This document shows, in pieces, positions 27,201-33,860 of a DNA stretch of 64,000 nucleotides (its first letter is position 1; every line of letters starts with the position of its first letter). Both the position numbers and the translations under genes were made by a program. Source of the DNA: an uncultured Dorea sp. Its GTDB lineage: Bacteria; Bacillota; Clostridia; Lachnospirales; Lachnospiraceae. The notes beneath the pieces are model-generated. The model saw nothing but the letters and a program-made list of their open reading frames with translations, was not told where the DNA came from and did not search any database. The stretch lies in NCBI GenBank assembly GCA_948602995.1, contig CAPEBR010000002.1:73894-137893 (forward strand), read 5' to 3'.

Positions 27201-28246
27201 ATGAGGACAAGGAGTTCTTCTATCAGGTCATTGACGAGGCTCAGTATATAAAGAACCACACCACATCCGCAGCAAAGGCAGTGAAGGTGATCAAAAGCCG
27301 GATCAGATATGCCCTGACAGGTACGCCGATTGAAAACCGCCTCAGTGAATTATGGAGCATTTTTGATTATCTGATGCCTGGATTCCTGTATGGCTATGAT
27401 ACCTTTAAAAAAGAATTCGAGATGCCGATTGTAAAGTATGAGGACGGGCAGGCAATGGAGCGCCTGCAGAAGATGGTGACCCCGTTTATCTTGCGCAGGC
27501 TCAAGAACCAGGTGTTAAAGGATCTCCCGGATAAGCTGGAAAAGACTCAGTATATTCAGTTCCAGAAAGAGCAGCAGACACTGTATGACGCCCAGGTGGT
27601 ACATATGCGTCAGACCATCGCGAGCCAGGACGGAGAAGAATTCCAGAAGACAAAACTAAAGATACTGGCAGAGCTCACAAGACTTCGTCAGATCTGCTGT
27701 GATCCGGTATTGTGTTTTGAAAACTACAAAGGTGACTCCGCAAAGCTTGCAGCATGTGTGGAATTAGTCGGCAGGGCAATAGAAGGAGGACATAAGATTC
27801 TGCTGTTTTCCCAGTTTACCTCCATGCTAGAAATCATCGCAGAGCAGTTTAAAGAAAACGGGATATCCTTCTACACGATCACAGGCTCAACACCGAAGGA
27901 AAAACGGCTGAAGCTGGTAAAAGAATTCAACGAGAACGACACAAAGGTATTCCTGATCTCGCTGAAAGCAGGAGGCGTAGGGCTTAACCTGACCGGAGCA
28001 GACGTGGTTATACATTACGATCCATGGTGGAATTTTGCAGTACAGAATCAGGCAACAGACCGTGCACACCGGATCGGACAGAAGAATAAAGTTACGGTCT
28101 ACAAATTAATCGCAAAAGGAAGTATCGAAGAAAAGATCGAAAAGCTTCAGGAAACAAAGAAAAATCTGTCAGAGCAGATTATCCAGGGAGACGGAAGCGG
28201 ACTCTCCGCAATGAGCAGGGAAGACTTCCTGGAACTGCTGGGATAA
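24296..28246 (+). CDS. SWIM zinc finger / SNF2-family DNA helicase
   Basis: A 1316-residue Swi2/Snf2-type ATPase that should translocate on duplex DNA. A SWIM zinc finger (CKCPLAKGGGKCKHM, about 62-76) is followed by a Lys/Glu-rich linker (about 90-195) and a long SNF2-associated region. The helicase core starts near 850: Walker A DDMGLGKT, DEAQ box, LTGTPIENR, LLFSQFTSM and the final helicase C motif HRIGQK. Bacterial HepA/RapA-like relatives act in transcription or DNA repair. The start codon lacks a strong ribosome-binding site. It is flanked on both sides by identical repeat D copies. Confidence 0.9.
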   Translation: MREWKDAFHQSTLDQGKEFFERGKVLEFKEQNGVYTAAIIDRQRYSIRIVAKGEEEPYKMSCKCPLAKGGGKCKHMAALLYAIEANTAEAKENTQEEGQNMLKKQEAPEIKSVPEAGEQTEVQETKEAAGMEEKKEETRVRKRGRPRKEKKEENVRKEKTDKVKKKTTEEGKAGSGETKQIKAEVQEETQQDEGEYYILSEDGIQKKPPVENVDQQAAAAYEDYSYFDCGQIFDSCGFTKSDIRHAMEMKRGGLVTLKDVHTGYTYNEDGQVGEAEAVGKEGKYSFPMRILFSRTKILHAECHCKECERNYWRFYEQKYCAYTAAALKLVEEQLKKNPVGNATDRRGNSLLWSFRRRQVNQAVSDTMGQSVMLTPRLMVREGDLALTFKVGQGKQYVIKDLQEFYHNVKNSAMDTYGTTGTQISHHIDNFTDKGREWVAFIGSTVQEEKRFEEKLIEARTYSKRALGKKNEVELYGWKLDQFYETAAQEKVAFENRAEKKRGEMTFSKGNPRITMTIRKNYMKSKTFQGIEVECNLPYLFFGAKTAYYMKDNTFFQMDEEYVKRIRPFTDYADGTSFTFQIGRREMADFYYILLPKLRDVIDIMEEDPEEIEKYLPPEVEFVFYLDAEKNTVTCRPMARYGTKEISILDDFADSSVPRQKAREEEVLYLLSQWLPYHEAETNEIHCGEDEGLLYQFLEKGVGALLTLGEVQCTKRFSNLNVARQIKMTTGVSVSSGLLNLEVSAEDISQQELLDILNSYRLKKKYHRLKNGDFMGLEDDSLKMLDEMMRVMHLSPKEFMKGNMQVPLYRTLYLDKLLEENEDIYSERDEYFRNLVREFKTVNDSDFKLPASLKKTMRNYQKKGYRWLRTLESCQFGGILADDMGLGKTLQVIAVLLAAREEGKKGTSLVVAPASLVFNWGEEIRRFAPELEFCLVTGIQKERQQKIDRYKDYDVLVTSYDLLKRDVSYYEDKEFFYQVIDEAQYIKNHTTSAAKAVKVIKSRIRYALTGTPIENRLSELWSIFDYLMPGFLYGYDTFKKEFEMPIVKYEDGQAMERLQKMVTPFILRRLKNQVLKDLPDKLEKTQYIQFQKEQQTLYDAQVVHMRQTIASQDGEEFQKTKLKILAELTRLRQICCDPVLCFENYKGDSAKLAACVELVGRAIEGGHKILLFSQFTSMLEIIAEQFKENGISFYTITGSTPKEKRLKLVKEFNENDTKVFLISLKAGGVGLNLTGADVVIHYDPWWNFAVQNQATDRAHRIGQKNKVTVYKLIAKGSIEEKIEKLQETKKNLSEQIIQGDGSGLSAMSREDFLELLG

Positions 28247-28251
28247 TCCAA

Positions 28252-28309
28252 TTGGGGACAGGTCATTTTTAATCTGGGACGGGGCATTTTTAAAAATGCC
28301 CCGTCCCCC
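28252..28309. repeat. Dispersed palindromic repeat D, copy 3
   Basis: A 58-base unit identical to 24149-24206. It lies six bases after the helicase stop and directly before the ribosome-binding site of the next gene, so it can act as terminator for one and leader hairpin for the other. Confidence 0.8.
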
Positions 28310-28327
28310 AACAGGAGGATGAGAGGT

Positions 28328-29644
28328 ATGAAAAAAAGTAATCCGGTCGCGCTGCTGCCCATCGGCGTGTTTCTGGTAATGTATTTAGGGCTTGGTATTT
28401 TGTTTGAGTATGTGCTGATGATTCCTATGGGATTCTACAATATCCCGATTGTGGTGGCGTTTCTTGCTGCGATTCTGGTCGCCTGCCTTCAGAACCGGGA
28501 GGTGGGATTTGATGCTAAGCTTGAGATTATGGCGCAGGGACTGGCGGATAAGAATATTATTACGATGCTGTTGATTTTCCTTGTGGCAGGCTCCTTTGTG
28601 GGTGTTGTGGGGAGGAGCAGTGCGGAGAGTGTTGCGTATTTTATGCTTTCGCTGATTCCGGCGCGGTTTGCGGTAGCCGTGTTATTTGTTGTGGCATGTT
28701 TTGTGTCTACGGCTATGGGAACCTCGGTAGGAACGATTACTCTGATTACCCCTATTGGGGTGGCAGTGGCACAGGCGTCGGGCTTTAGCCTTCCGCTTTG
28801 TATCGGCTCGGTTATGGGTGGGGCTATGTTCGGGGATAATCTTTCCTTTATATCAGACACGACGATTGCGGCATGTAATGGACAGGGCTGTGCCATGAAG
28901 GACAAGTTCCGGGAGAACTTTGGGATTGCGCTGCCGGCGGCGCTGGTTACGCTTGTCCTGATTCTTGTATTATCTTTCCGCACGGATTTGAGCGGATCCG
29001 TGTCCCAGGATTATAATCTAATTCAGATTGTTCCGTATATTCTTGTGCTGATTGGAGGAATTGTGGGAATTAATGTGTTTGTTGTCCTGCTTGTGGGGAT
29101 TGTGTCGGGAGCTGTGATCATGCTTGCTACCGGCCAGACCGCGCCCACAGATCTTCTTGTGAATATGGGTTCAGGCGTATCAGGGATGTTCGAGACATGC
29201 ATGGTGGCGGTTCTGGTGGCTGCCATGTGTTCCCTGATCCGGGAATATGGCGGTTTTGAGGCTCTGCTTTCGGCTATACGGAGCGTCTTTAAGGGAAATA
29301 AAGGCGGACAGCTTGGTATGGGGCTTCTTGTTCTTGCCATGGATGTGGCAACGGCGAATAATACGGTTGCGATTGTTATGGCAAATCCGATTGCCAGGGA
29401 GATGTCAGATGAATATGGAATCTCACCGCGCAAAGCGGCGTCGCTTCTGGATACTTTTTCCTGTATTTCACAGGGAGTGATCCCGTATGGCGCTCAGATG
29501 CTGGTGGCTATATCTGCGGCAAATGAGCTTGGTTTCGAGGTGTCTGCGTTTGATATTATCCCGAATCTTTTCTATCCGGCTATGCTGCTTGTGAGTTCCC
29601 TTGTATTCATCTTTTTGCTGTCGGCCAGAAAGCAGAAGGCTTAA
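28328..29644 (+). CDS. NhaC-family Na+/H+ antiporter-like transporter
   Basis: A 438-residue membrane protein with about 11-12 helices. The order STAMGTSVGTITLITPIGVAVA, GGAMFGDNLSFISDTTIAA and, near the end, LLDTFSCISQGVIPYGAQ is that of the NhaC/ion-transporter superfamily. It probably exchanges Na+ for H+ or carries an organic anion. AGGAGG with 10-base spacing favours ATG 28328 over ATG 28319. It is monocistronic, ended by the hairpin at 29690-29732. Confidence 0.83.
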   Translation: MKKSNPVALLPIGVFLVMYLGLGILFEYVLMIPMGFYNIPIVVAFLAAILVACLQNREVGFDAKLEIMAQGLADKNIITMLLIFLVAGSFVGVVGRSSAESVAYFMLSLIPARFAVAVLFVVACFVSTAMGTSVGTITLITPIGVAVAQASGFSLPLCIGSVMGGAMFGDNLSFISDTTIAACNGQGCAMKDKFRENFGIALPAALVTLVLILVLSFRTDLSGSVSQDYNLIQIVPYILVLIGGIVGINVFVVLLVGIVSGAVIMLATGQTAPTDLLVNMGSGVSGMFETCMVAVLVAAMCSLIREYGGFEALLSAIRSVFKGNKGGQLGMGLLVLAMDVATANNTVAIVMANPIAREMSDEYGISPRKAASLLDTFSCISQGVIPYGAQMLVAISAANELGFEVSAFDIIPNLFYPAMLLVSSLVFIFLLSARKQKA

Positions 29645-29689
29645 GTATCACACTTTTTGAAAGCATAATTGATTAAAAAGTCTTTTACA

Positions 29690-29732
29690 AAAGATCTCCG
29701 GGCCTGCCTTAAAGGTATTCCCGGAGATCTTT
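29690..29732. terminator. Bidirectional terminator between convergent genes
   Basis: A 13-bp perfect stem, AAAGATCTCCGGG / CCCGGAGATCTTT, with U-rich sequence on both sides. It overlaps the last codons of the minus-strand gene at 29709-30143. Confidence 0.7.
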
Positions 29733-30143
29733 GCTTAGCTTCTCTTCCACAGAGATCAGTTTTTTGCAGATTCCTTTCGAAATGTGATCCGCATTTTCAT
29801 ACTCATTCAGATACTTTTGCAGTGACTTAATGCCCATGTCACATCCGTCGGTAATCAGACTGGCAACTGTCTTGTCGCTTTCATCCAGTCCCAGCATCAC
29901 ATTTGTCTTGATCCAGGACATGCCTTTTGCAACTGCATTGGGCTCCTTGTACATCCCACCGTATTTGGTAAGAAGAGTGTGGATCTCATCTCCAAGCTTA
30001 AGGTGCTCTTCCTTGCTGTCTGAAAGTATTTTTTTCAGATTTCCGTTCTGAATCTTTTCTAAAGTTTCATCAATAGAGCTTACAGCCATCTTTGTACCTG
30101 CATCACATTCCTGAAGCAGGGATATGGTGTCTTTACTTTCCAT
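29709..30143 (-). CDS. Ferritin-like helical protein, unknown role
   Basis: A 144-residue all-helical protein beginning MESKDTISLLQECDAGTKMA. The helix order, with E/H residues in SKEEHLKLGDEIHTLL, resembles small ferritin-like or DUF2383-type four-helix bundles. A GGAGG site lies 7 bases upstream. No signal or membrane segment. It stands alone between an antiporter and a repeat-rich region. The assignment rests on helix pattern only. Confidence 0.55.
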   Translation of the reverse strand: MESKDTISLLQECDAGTKMAVSSIDETLEKIQNGNLKKILSDSKEEHLKLGDEIHTLLTKYGGMYKEPNAVAKGMSWIKTNVMLGLDESDKTVASLITDGCDMGIKSLQKYLNEYENADHISKGICKKLISVEEKLSKDLREYL

Positions 30144-30189
30144 ATAGAACCTCCGTCTGATTGTAAGGATACATACAGGCTGACCTGTC

Positions 30190-30654
30190 TGTATTCCCCA
30201 TTTGATTATGAAATCTATGATAGTATTTCCAGTGCGCCTTTGTTATAAAAGGTTTTTTCATCAAATTCACAAAAAGTTTACATTTTCCAGGGGATATTGT
30301 GTTATATTGTCGATAGGAAAAACCATACAGCCATAGACATGCTTTGGAGCGTGCCTGAAAATTTATTCTTACAACCTGGAGTAGAGCTGTTTGTATGGCT
30401 TTCCCTCTCTATCCTATAATATGATGAAAGCGGCAAAAGTTATTTTGACGCTTCTGATACGCTATGGCTGCTTCCCGGTGTTTTACGCGTCGGGGAGTCA
30501 TGTTTTTTTATGTAAGCATGAAACGCATGACCTTTTGACGCTTGTATCATAATATAGAGCATATCCAGGAAGAGGATTTAGGTCTATTCTTCCTTGTTTA
30601 CGGGAGATGTAATAGAGTCTGGATATATACCAGGGAACAGGAGGATTCATTACG
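30190..30654. other. Intergenic region with two converging promoter-like motifs and repeats
   Basis: Rightward ttatattgtcgatagg (about 30302-30317) and leftward tattataggatagagaggga (about 30408-30427) converge; their inner ends ccataca and tgtatgg are inverted. Both match the promoter and start motif of the toxin-antitoxin locus at 1.5-4 kb. A CATGC/GCGTG hairpin lies between. The two could produce overlapping antisense RNAs; no ORF of note lies inside. At 30432-30552 there are repeat A sequences on the minus strand. Confidence 0.4.
30500..30552 (-). repeat. Dispersed repeat A, copy 2 (inverted)
   Basis: The reverse complement reads tgatacaagcgtcaaaaggt then catgcgtttcatgcttac. It matches 60530-60580 and 1-40. 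A short relative of its first half lies at about 50370-50400. Confidence 0.6.
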
Positions 30655-31509
30655 GTGGAAGAACAGAAGATTAATAGAAGTGAGATGCTGAGCCAGTTTG
30701 AGAAGGAGCTTAAAGAAGCCGAAAAGAGCAGCGCCACGATTGACAAGTACATGCGGGACGCGGCCCGGTTCGTGGAGTTCATCGGGGAAAGCGGCGCTGT
30801 GACGAAGGATGCGGTGATCTCATACAAGCAGCATCTGGCAAAGAGTTATGCGGTGATCAGTGCGAACTCCATGCTTGCCGCAGTGAACAGTTTTCTGCGC
30901 ACCATCGGGTGCGGGGACTGTGTGGTGAGGTTTTTTAAGGTGCAGTCAACTACATTTCGTGCCAGGGAGCGGGAGCTGAACCGGGAAGAGTATACCCGTC
31001 TTGTGGAGGCGGCGAAGAAGAACGGGAAGAAATGCTTAAGCCTGATCATGCAGACCATCTGCGCCACCGGGATCCGTATCAGCGAATTGCAGTTCATCAC
31101 GGTGCAGGCGCTGCACATCAGAAAGGCTACGGTGTCCTTAAAGGGGAAGACCCGGATCGTCATTCTTCCTGTGGAACTGTGTGTGGAGCTTAAGCGTTAT
31201 ACCAGGGAGAAGAAGATTACCTCAGGAAGCATTTTCGTCACACGGACCGGGAGGCCCATAGACCGCAGCAATATCCTGCACGGCATGAAAGCGCTCTGCG
31301 AGGAGGCGAAGGTCTTAAAGAGCAAGGTGTCGCCCCACAACCTACGACATCTGTTCGCGCTTACTTATTATAAGGTAGAAAAGGACATCTGCCACCTGGC
31401 GGATCTGCTGGGACATTCCAGTATCAATACGACGCGAATTTATACAATGGTGAGCTGTGAGGAACAGGAACAGCAGATCGATTGTCTGGGACTTTTTATT
31501 GGGACATAA
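30655..31509 (+). CDS. Tyrosine recombinase, candidate DNA invertase of the adjacent switch
   Basis: A 284-residue XerC/D-like recombinase with an N-terminal SAM-like core-binding domain (about 8-90) and a catalytic domain holding R141 (ATGIRISEL), K163/K165 (LKGKTR), H228-x-x-R231 (HNLRHLF), H254 (LLGHSS) and nucleophile Y263. The set is complete. The GTG start at 30655 has AGGAGG ten bases upstream. Its size and stand-alone position, 17 bases before a 28-bp repeat that occurs inverted 1.1 kb away, match the recombinases of invertible switches such as RecV of C. difficile. The AT-rich palindrome at the repeat also resembles a terminator for this gene. Confidence 0.87.
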   Translation: MEEQKINRSEMLSQFEKELKEAEKSSATIDKYMRDAARFVEFIGESGAVTKDAVISYKQHLAKSYAVISANSMLAAVNSFLRTIGCGDCVVRFFKVQSTTFRARERELNREEYTRLVEAAKKNGKKCLSLIMQTICATGIRISELQFITVQALHIRKATVSLKGKTRIVILPVELCVELKRYTREKKITSGSIFVTRTGRPIDRSNILHGMKALCEEAKVLKSKVSPHNLRHLFALTYYKVEKDICHLADLLGHSSINTTRIYTMVSCEEQEQQIDCLGLFIGT

Positions 31510-31525
31510 AATAAATATAAAAAAG

Positions 31526-31553
31526 TACCTCATAATGTATATTATGAGGTATA
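31526..31553 (+). repeat. Left inverted repeat of the invertible segment
   Basis: A 28-base sequence, exactly inverted at 32624-32651. Within it TACCTCATAA and TTATGAGGTA form inverted 10-base arms around the asymmetric centre TGTATA. This is the layout of a tyrosine-recombinase core site: two binding arms and a short crossover region that sets orientation. Confidence 0.85.
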
Positions 31554-31599
31554 TTTTTTCTGGTTTGCTTTTGGGCATTCGAATTTTTAGGTTAAGAAG

Positions 31600-31621
31600 A
31601 GTATAACAAACTAATAGTCAA
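31600..31621 (-). promoter_or_regulatory. Candidate extended -10 promoter inside the invertible segment
   Basis: On the minus strand TGTTATACT (31608-31600) is an extended -10. TTGACT lies only ten bases upstream and TTGACG 22 bases upstream, so the -35 is poor. Here it points at the recombinase gene; after inversion it would point across the right repeat into the 32676 gene and surface operon. Confidence 0.3.
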
Positions 31622-31691
31622 AAGATACGTCAAAAATTCATCTAAAAAGAGGTTGATTCTATATTTTTATTGCTGTTTTACCAACCGTCAT

Positions 31692-32540
31692 CTATTTCCC
31701 TCCATTTTTTCGTTTCATACCGCCTAATAACTTCCGGAACAGGCCTTCGTTTTGGCGGGAGTGAGTTTGGGGTGCCTTACTGTGATGCGATTCTATGTGC
31801 TTAGCTACAGCCGTTGTCTCTGGGGGTGTCTCTGGTGTAACATTTTCTGTGGTATCTGTATCGGCAGATGCGCCTTTCTCCATGGCAGCATCTATGTCAC
31901 AGGAATCAGCCGGATTGGGCATAGCAGGCTCCGCTTTCTCATCTTCCGTTTTGGCAGTCGTGACATCTTTTTCATGGGGCTCCGTGTCTTCGGATGTTTC
32001 TGCTTCAGAAGATACAGTTCCGGTATAAGGAGGTGAAGCCTTAGGAATTAAAGCTTCCGGGATTGTATGATCTGTTGTCTCAGATTCGTTCACATCCGGC
32101 TCCGGTCTTTCCGTTCCTTCTAAAGTAATATTTCCAGGGCTCGTATTCTCTCCTATAGCAAACGCATGTTCTAGGTGTGCAAGGCATTGTTCTGCCTCTC
32201 GCTGTGCCGTCTCAAAGATCTGGTTGACCCTCTTTGCAACTTCTGTAAGGGAACCAATATTCTCCAGGTTAATCCGCTTATCAGCATACAGTGTCTTTAA
32301 TTCTTCCCTGAGGTCACGGATTCTGTTATCGCTCTGGTTCAGATCCTGCTTCAGGGTCTCAATCAGCGCATCCTTATCGTTTAATAACGTTTTCAGATTC
32401 TCATTATGTGTACGCAGGCCGTCCAGATATTCCTTCTGTCTGTCAAGTTCCTCCTGGATTCTGGCCTCTTCATTGTTCTGCGTTAGTAGTATCTGGATGA
32501 GATCCAGTGGTCTGAGTTTTCGAAATTCTTTTTCTGTCAT
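31692..32540 (-). CDS. Coiled-coil protein encoded inside the invertible segment
   Basis: A 282-residue protein of unknown function. Residues 1-135 are a long coiled coil beginning MTEKEFRKLRPLDLIQILL; about 140-235 are rich in Thr, Glu, Pro and Ala; the C-terminus is basic (GLFRKLLGGMKRKNGGK). No signal peptide or membrane helix. The N-terminus is clearly similar to that of the product of 32676-33116 across the repeat. AAGGGG lies 10 bases before the ATG. A promoter straddling the right repeat could drive it in this orientation. The basic tail may bind membrane or nucleic acid; that is conjecture. Confidence 0.7.
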   Translation of the reverse strand: MTEKEFRKLRPLDLIQILLTQNNEEARIQEELDRQKEYLDGLRTHNENLKTLLNDKDALIETLKQDLNQSDNRIRDLREELKTLYADKRINLENIGSLTEVAKRVNQIFETAQREAEQCLAHLEHAFAIGENTSPGNITLEGTERPEPDVNESETTDHTIPEALIPKASPPYTGTVSSEAETSEDTEPHEKDVTTAKTEDEKAEPAMPNPADSCDIDAAMEKGASADTDTTENVTPETPPETTAVAKHIESHHSKAPQTHSRQNEGLFRKLLGGMKRKNGGK

Positions 32541-32623
32541 TTGATAAAACCCCTTTTTATAAACTGTTGTACAGTCTCTGGATGCAGGTGTATCCCGTGC
32601 AGCATGTCAGGGACTGGCTCTAT

Positions 32624-32651
32624 TATACCTCATAATATACATTATGAGGTA
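32624..32651 (-). repeat. Right inverted repeat of the invertible segment
   Basis: Exact reverse complement of 31526-31553. The centre reads TATACA here against TGTATA on the left, which fixes the sites as inverted rather than direct. Confidence 0.85.
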
Positions 32652-32659
32652 AATGACAA
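32632..32659 (-). promoter_or_regulatory. Candidate promoter straddling the right inversion site
   Basis: On the minus strand TTGTCA (32659-32654), a 16-base spacer and TATTAT (32637-32632). The -35 lies outside the segment and the -10 lies in the repeat. It reads into the 31692-32540 gene. At the left repeat the equivalent outside bases are taaaaa, a poor -35, so inversion should switch this gene off. Confidence 0.45.
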
Positions 32660-32675
32660 GGGAAAGAGGCTTGGC

Positions 32676-33116
32676 ATGACTGTAAAGGAATTACAAAAAC
32701 TGCGGAGACAGGAACTTCTCCAGCTGCTGGTAGAACAGGGAAGAGCAATCGCCCTTTTAAAAGATGAGCAGGAAGAGAAGGAACAGGAAAGGCTGCAATT
32801 TGAAGATAGTAATGAACGCCTTGGAAAAAAGGTGGAAGAAAAGGATGTCCTGATTGAGAAGCTGCAGGGGCGTCTTGCAAAGAAGGAAGAGCAGATCAGC
32901 GAACTCAACCAAGAAAAGGAAGCATGGTGTTCTGACAGGCAGGCACACCTGGAACAGTCGGATTCCATAGCGGACGCAGTATTAAGGCTGAACAGATTCT
33001 GCGAGATAGCGCAGCAGGCGGCAGACCAGTATCTGTACAACATCAGGCAGAGATGCAAGGGGCAGGCAGACATGAAAGCCCTTGAGCCTGCAGATATGGG
33101 GAGGTCTGGGAAATAA
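32676..33116 (+). CDS. Coiled-coil protein leading the surface operon
   Basis: A 146-residue protein, MTVKELQKLRRQELLQLL at the start, then an almost continuous coiled coil to about residue 115 and a short tail. It shares the N-terminal pattern MT-x-KE-x-x-KLR-x-x-x-L-x-Q-x-L with the product of the invertible segment, but lacks the Thr/Pro-rich and basic regions. gggaaagagg precedes the ATG. An 8-codon ORF starting at 32653, just past the inversion site, ends over this ATG (ATGA) and may couple translation. Its stop overlaps the signal peptidase start by one base. Function unknown. Confidence 0.7.
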   Translation: MTVKELQKLRRQELLQLLVEQGRAIALLKDEQEEKEQERLQFEDSNERLGKKVEEKDVLIEKLQGRLAKKEEQISELNQEKEAWCSDRQAHLEQSDSIADAVLRLNRFCEIAQQAADQYLYNIRQRCKGQADMKALEPADMGRSGK

Positions 33117-33826
33117 TGGAACAAAAGGAAACACAGAACATAAATCCGACAGAGCAGGCAGAAGCAAAGGGCGCGCCGGACGCCGGTACGGCCAGTGAGA
33201 AGACAGACATAAATAAACTGGATATTAAAGGGGGAAAGGGCGCACCGGAAACGGGTGCGGTGGAACTCCCGAGCCTGGAGCTTCTGGAAGCAGAGCTTAA
33301 GAAGGAGCAGTACAAGAGGAGTTACAGGAGGGTGCTGAAGAGCACCGCATTTTCCCTGATGGTGGTAGCGGCAGTCGCAGTACTGATCGCAGTTCTGCTA
33401 CTGCCGGTGCTCCAGATCAGCGGAACGTCTATGACGGATACGCTCCAGAATGAGGACATCGTGGTGGCGGTGAACAGTTCGAAGTTCAAGACCGGCGACG
33501 TGGTTGCATTTTACTATAATAACAACATCCTGATCAAGCGGGTGATCGCAAGCTCAGGAGACTGGGTGGACATCGACGAGGACGGCAACGTATATGTGAA
33601 TGATGTGCGTCTGGAAGAGCCTTACGTTAAGGAACTGGCGCTCGGGGAGTGTGACATTGACCTGCCGTACCAGGTGCCGGACAAGAAATGCTTCGTGATG
33701 GGAGACCACCGGGCAACCAGTATAGACAGCCGGAGTACAGCGGTAGGATGTGTAAGCGACGATGCGGTTGTAGGGAAAATCTTATTCCGGGTCTGGCCAT
33801 TGTCAGAGATCGGATTTGTAAAGTAA
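33116..33826 (+). CDS. Type I signal peptidase, prokaryotic (Ser/Lys) type
   Basis: A membrane protease of 236 residues that removes Sec signal peptides. A ~70-residue hydrophilic N-terminus precedes one transmembrane helix (about 79-100). Catalytic S105 lies in SGTSMTDTL and K141 in ILIKRVI; the later motif GDHRATSIDSR is also conserved. It is overlapped by one base with the coiled-coil gene and followed by the big adhesin gene. It is probably dedicated to exporting the appendage proteins, since a second peptidase of another type occurs at the end of the operon. Confidence 0.9.
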   Translation: MEQKETQNINPTEQAEAKGAPDAGTASEKTDINKLDIKGGKGAPETGAVELPSLELLEAELKKEQYKRSYRRVLKSTAFSLMVVAAVAVLIAVLLLPVLQISGTSMTDTLQNEDIVVAVNSSKFKTGDVVAFYYNNNILIKRVIASSGDWVDIDEDGNVYVNDVRLEEPYVKELALGECDIDLPYQVPDKKCFVMGDHRATSIDSRSTAVGCVSDDAVVGKILFRVWPLSEIGFVK

Positions 33827-33860
33827 TTGATGCAGAAATATTCAGGAGGGAGGCTGCAGG

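Larger units (their letters stand above)
31526..32651. mobile_element. Putative invertible DNA segment (phase-variation switch)
   Basis: A 1126-bp segment bounded by perfect 28-bp inverted repeats and lying directly after a tyrosine recombinase gene. It carries one gene on the minus strand (31692-32540). The gene just beyond the right repeat (32676-33116) encodes a related protein facing the other way and leads the surface operon. Inversion would turn the internal gene to face the operon and would exchange the promoter elements next to both. Inversion itself is inferred from structure. Confidence 0.8.

Noticed and set aside
31526..31560. The palindrome after the recombinase gene as only a terminator
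   Set aside because: It does have a T tract, but an exact inverted 28-base copy 1.1 kb away without that T tract is better explained by a recombination site; a double role remains possible.
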